From the NCBI GenBank assembly GCA_024403175.1, contig JAKSSI010000057.1:1-7819 (forward strand): a stretch of DNA of 7,819 bases, written 5' to 3'. A program made the translations under genes and the position numbers. The DNA comes from Clostridia bacterium. Lineage in GTDB: Bacteria; Bacillota_A; Clostridia; Peptostreptococcales; Anaerovoracaceae. Within the stretch, counting starts at the first letter, position 1. Each line of letters begins with the position of its first letter. Under the pieces are notes generated by a model. It did not search any database, was not told the origin of the DNA, and saw only the letters and a list, made by a program, of their open reading frames with translations. Shown here in pieces: positions 4,633 through 7,819 of this stretch.

Positions 4633-6213
4633 ATGTTGCCATTGGAAAATCTCACTACAGCTGAATTTTTGGAAAGAAGCTGCGAAAAGTACGCAGACAA
4701 AAGAGCTATTAATTACTGCGGTAAGAAGTATTCATATAAAGAACTTAACGAAATAGTAGATCTTACAGCGAGAAGACTTTTAGCGCTTGGTGTAAAGTAT
4801 CAAGACCATGTAGGTATTTGGTGCGAAGCCGAACCAAACGCAATTTTTGCTTTATTTGCACTTGAAAAAATAGGTGCAGTAGCTTGTATGCTTGGTACAA
4901 GTATTCAGCGTTTTGGCCTTGTAGATTTAACAACTCGTTCAGATATTTCTATGCTTCTCATCGGAAGCGGATACAAAGATATTAGTTTTCCTGAAGTTGC
5001 AAAGAATATTTCAGCTGATGTTCCAGCAATTAGAGATGTTCTTTTCATTGGTGAAGAATGGAAGGATTACGGCTACAAGAGACTTGAATCAATTGAGCCT
5101 GCATCAGTAGAAGCTCTTAATGCGGCAAAGGCTTTAGTAAAGCCTGAAGATACAGCACTTATTCTTTATACCAGTGGTACAACAAATGCACCAAAGTGCG
5201 TAATGACAAGCCACTACAGCAGAGTAAATGCTGCAATTCAGCAGTCAAAAGATTTAGGTGCAAGCTGGGAAGATATTTTCCTTGTTGCAATGCCTATCTT
5301 CCACTGCTTCAGCCTTACTGTAAATGTATTCTGCAGTATAGCAGTAGGCGCTTGTATGTTTATTCCGTCATCAAGAAGAACATTGGATCTTCTCCAAGCT
5401 ATTAAATATGGAAAGATTACAGTGTTCTCCTGTGTACCAGCACTGTTCGATGCTATTATCTCTCGTTCGGATTTTGACAGCTGGAATACTTCTTCTTTAA
5501 GAATAGGTTATATTGGCGGCAGTGCATGCAATAAAGAAGTGTTCTGCGAAATTGAAAAGAAATTGGGTATTACCTTGCTTTCAAGCCTTGGTCAGACAGA
5601 GGCTACAGCAGGGCTTACAACTACTTATCCAACAGATCCAGTTGAACTAAGATGCGATTCAGTAGGTCATTTTATGGATCACATTCAAGGTAGGATAGTA
5701 AGCCTTCAGACCGGAGAAGATCTTCCTCTTGGGGTTCCTGGAGAAATTCTTATCCGCGGCTACAATGTAATGCAGGGTTACTATAAAAATGAATTCGAAA
5801 CAAACAAAGCAATAAGTGAAGGTGGTTGGCTCCATACAGGAGATATGGGTTATCTTGATGGAGATGGAAACATTCACTTAACGGGTCGAACAAAGGAATT
5901 AATCATTCGTGGTGGCGAAAATATTAGCCCTGGCGAAATTGAGAGTGTTCTTTCTAGAGACCCAGCCGTAGAACTTTGTAAGGCCGTTGGGGTGCCAAGC
6001 AAACATTACGGCGAAGAAGTTTGTCTTTGCGTAAAGCTCGAAGCAAATGCAAGAAGAACTGAAGAAGAAATAATAACAAGACTTTCTAAGAATCTTGCTT
6101 ATTACAAGGTTCCAAAGTATGTTCTGTTCTTCGATAGTTTCCCTGAAACTGCAACAGGAAAAATTCAGCTATCAGAGCTTAAAAAGATTGCTACAGAAAG
6201 ATTGGGATTGTAA
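4633..6213 (+). CDS. AMP-forming acyl-CoA synthetase / acid ligase (ANL superfamily)
   Basis: A 526-residue adenylate-forming enzyme. By family knowledge it activates a carboxylic acid with ATP to an acyl-AMP and usually passes it to CoA; the acid is not known. The family motifs occur in order: the ATP-binding loop YTSGTTNAPKCVM (179-191), GQTEAT (320-325), HTGD (401-404), the hinge-region GRTKELIIRGGENISPGEIE (418-437), and the C-terminal PETATGKIQ with the catalytic Lys510. In the loop the usual Gly of TSGTTGxPK is Asn185. A His-rich FHCFS at 223-227 sits where acid-binding residues usually start. No carrier-protein or condensation domain is attached, and there is no membrane segment. The start ATG follows GGAG (4621-4624) by 8 bases, and this site lies in the end of the TPR gene. 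The exporter gene starts 2 bp after the stop. The context suggests that it makes or loads a product handled by the exporter, or simply shares a transcript with it. The superfamily assignment is firm; CoA as acceptor is inferred. Confidence 0.9.
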   Translation: MLPLENLTTAEFLERSCEKYADKRAINYCGKKYSYKELNEIVDLTARRLLALGVKYQDHVGIWCEAEPNAIFALFALEKIGAVACMLGTSIQRFGLVDLTTRSDISMLLIGSGYKDISFPEVAKNISADVPAIRDVLFIGEEWKDYGYKRLESIEPASVEALNAAKALVKPEDTALILYTSGTTNAPKCVMTSHYSRVNAAIQQSKDLGASWEDIFLVAMPIFHCFSLTVNVFCSIAVGACMFIPSSRRTLDLLQAIKYGKITVFSCVPALFDAIISRSDFDSWNTSSLRIGYIGGSACNKEVFCEIEKKLGITLLSSLGQTEATAGLTTTYPTDPVELRCDSVGHFMDHIQGRIVSLQTGEDLPLGVPGEILIRGYNVMQGYYKNEFETNKAISEGGWLHTGDMGYLDGDGNIHLTGRTKELIIRGGENISPGEIESVLSRDPAVELCKAVGVPSKHYGEEVCLCVKLEANARRTEEEIITRLSKNLAYYKVPKYVLFFDSFPETATGKIQLSELKKIATERLGL

Positions 6214-6215
6214 TT

Positions 6216-7819
6216 ATGATTAAAAGATTATCAAGATGCGTAAGGGAGTATTTGCCATTTGTGCTTTTAACTCCGCTATGCGTAATCGTTGAATCTATAC
6301 TGGAAATCCTTATTCCGTTCTATATGGCGGATCTTATCGACTACGGTGTAGAAATGAACAATATGGAATTTATCAGAAACCAAGGCTTCCTTCTTATGGG
6401 GCTTGCTTTGATTTCTGTTGTACTTGGCGTTGCTGGCGGAAGATTTTCAGCAAAGGCTTCAGCGGGTTTTGCAAAAAACCTTCGCCACGACATGTATTAC
6501 AATATTCAGAGATTTTCTTTCTCCAATATTGATAAATTCTCAACTGCAGGTCTTGTTACACGTATGACTACAGATGTAACACAGATTCAGCAGTCGTTCA
6601 TGATGCTCACAAGAATGTCTTTCAGAGCACCATGCATTATGATTTCCGCATTTGTAATGGCATTTAAGATTAATGGCAAACTTCCATTTGTATTTGTTGC
6701 TGCTGTTCCTATTATTGTTTGCGGAATCATCATTCTCATTAAAGTAGGTATTCCTCTTTTCCAGAAGATGTTTAAGATTTACGACAAGCTCAATGCTGTT
6801 GTTCAGGAAAATGTAAGAGGTATTAGAGTTGTAAAGGCTTACGTTAGAGAAGAAAAGGAAACAGAAAAGTTCCACGACGTTTCAGGATTACTCTATGCAA
6901 CATCTGTAAGAGCTGAAAAGCTTATGGCATTTGCTGCTCCAGTTATGTCCTTTGCTATGTATGCAGTAGTTCTTCTTATTTGCTGGTTTGGTGCAAAGTT
7001 TGTAGTTTCAAGAGAAATGACAACAGGCCAACTTATGAGTATGTTCTCTTATGTTTCAAGAGTTCTTACTGCATTCATGATGATGTCTTTCCTTATTATT
7101 CAGGTAACTCTTTCTGGCGCTGCTGCAAAGAGAATTGTAGAAGTATTAGATGAAGAACCAGACATTACAAATAAGGAAGATGCAGTCAAGGAAGTTAAAG
7201 ACGGTTCTATTAGATTTGAAAATGTTAACTTTGCATATGCAGACGGAAAAGACTGCTTAAGCAATATTAATCTTGATATTAAGTCTGGGCAGATGGTAGG
7301 TATCATCGGCGGTACGGGTTGCGGTAAGACTTCTGTAGTTCAGCTTATTCCAAGACTCTACGATACAAGAGAAGGTAATGTTTACGTTGGAGGAATTAAC
7401 GTTAAGGATTACGACTTAGATACTTTAAGAAGCAATGTAGCCTTTGTTCTTCAGAAAAACGTACTCTTCTCTGGTACTTTAAGAGAAAATCTAAAGTGGG
7501 GTAAGAACGACGCTACAGACGAAGAAATTTTTAAGGCTTTAGAGCTTGCTCAGGCAAAGGATTTTGTACTTAAGATGGAAGGCGGTCTGGATGCCATGAT
7601 TGAACAGGGTGGTACTAATGTATCCGGTGGCCAAAGACAAAGACTTTGTATTGCAAGAGCTCTTCTTATGCAGCCAAAGATTCTTATTCTTGACGACTCC
7701 ACTTCTGCTGTAGATACAGCAACAGAAGCTAGAATTAGACAGGGTTTCAAGGACTTTATTCCAGAAACAACAAAGCTTATTATAGCTCAGCGTATTTCTT
7801 CTGTTAAAGGCGCTGATGT
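6216..7819 (+). CDS. ABC exporter half-transporter, fused permease and ATPase, degenerate-site subunit (3' end outside window)
   Basis: The visible 534 residues hold a six-helix type IV exporter membrane domain, with segments near 13-37, 57-75, 137-150, 156-178, 237-260 and 274-297. A nucleotide-binding domain follows from about 330. Its motifs are Walker A GGTGCGKT (365-372, Lys371), the Q-loop Gln413 in VLQKN, the signature VSGGQRQR (469-476), and Walker B ILILDD (489-494) followed by the D-loop STSAVD. Two key residues differ from active ATPases: the catalytic Glu is Asp494 (codon 7695-7697) and the switch His is Gln525 in IIAQRISS. This Asp/Gln pair marks the degenerate-site subunit of heterodimeric exporters such as TM287 of TM287/288. 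The start ATG has a weak GGGA (6204-6207) 8 bases upstream and lies 2 bp after the ligase stop. Family length is about 570-600, so only the last few dozen residues are missing. The substrate could be a drug, lipid or peptide; the sequence does not tell. Confidence 0.94.
   Translation, partial: MIKRLSRCVREYLPFVLLTPLCVIVESILEILIPFYMADLIDYGVEMNNMEFIRNQGFLLMGLALISVVLGVAGGRFSAKASAGFAKNLRHDMYYNIQRFSFSNIDKFSTAGLVTRMTTDVTQIQQSFMMLTRMSFRAPCIMISAFVMAFKINGKLPFVFVAAVPIIVCGIIILIKVGIPLFQKMFKIYDKLNAVVQENVRGIRVVKAYVREEKETEKFHDVSGLLYATSVRAEKLMAFAAPVMSFAMYAVVLLICWFGAKFVVSREMTTGQLMSMFSYVSRVLTAFMMMSFLIIQVTLSGAAAKRIVEVLDEEPDITNKEDAVKEVKDGSIRFENVNFAYADGKDCLSNINLDIKSGQMVGIIGGTGCGKTSVVQLIPRLYDTREGNVYVGGINVKDYDLDTLRSNVAFVLQKNVLFSGTLRENLKWGKNDATDEEIFKALELAQAKDFVLKMEGGLDAMIEQGGTNVSGGQRQRLCIARALLMQPKILILDDSTSAVDTATEARIRQGFKDFIPETTKLIIAQRISSVKGAD

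Noticed and set aside
1..7819. CRISPR array, insertion sequence, phage or toxin-antitoxin genes
   Set aside because: No spaced direct repeats, terminal inverted repeats, transposase or integrase motifs were found. All large + strand frames are accounted for by metabolic, scaffold or transport genes.

Overview
The window suggests a low-GC, anaerobic Gram-positive bacterium of the Clostridia type. This rests on strong AGG(A)G ribosome binding sites, AT-rich spacers with sigma-A-like promoters, heavy use of AGA for Arg and AAG for Lys, a Rex-type redox operator, and fermentation genes (a propionate-CoA-transferase-like enzyme and a butyryl-CoA-dehydrogenase-like enzyme). The genus cannot be named from the sequence alone.

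Layout. (1) Positions 3-650 hold the 3' part of an unrecognised + strand gene cut by the window edge. (2) A tRNA-Arg(CCG) gene lies on the - strand at 653-729, convergent with that gene and only 2 bp from its stop codon. (3) The 730-893 spacer carries a - strand promoter for the tRNA and, facing right, two overlapping promoter candidates plus an 18-bp near-perfect Rex operator (776-793) that overlaps the -35 of the first. (4) A two-gene fermentation unit follows: a fused family I CoA-transferase (894-2525) and an acyl-CoA dehydrogenase (2585-3721), both with codon use typical of very highly expressed genes. A GC-rich hairpin (3739-3766) closes it. (5) A second, tightly packed unit runs to the window end: a five-repeat TPR protein (3818-4630), an AMP-forming acyl-CoA synthetase/ligase (4633-6213) and one half of an ABC exporter (6216-7819, cut by the window edge), with only 2 bp between each pair of genes.

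How they work together. The CoA-transferase would move CoA between acyl groups and acetate, and the dehydrogenase would interconvert an enoyl-CoA and an acyl-CoA through electron-transfer flavoprotein. The Rex operator suggests that this unit is derepressed when NADH is high, which fits a reductive, electron-disposing branch. No etfAB genes are adjacent. The TPR-ligase-exporter unit has no obvious promoter of its own, its substrate is unknown, and it is the least understood part of the window. The exporter half has the Asp and Gln substitutions of the degenerate site of heterodimeric exporters, so a canonical partner subunit is expected just beyond the right edge. I see no mobile element, CRISPR array or phage gene.
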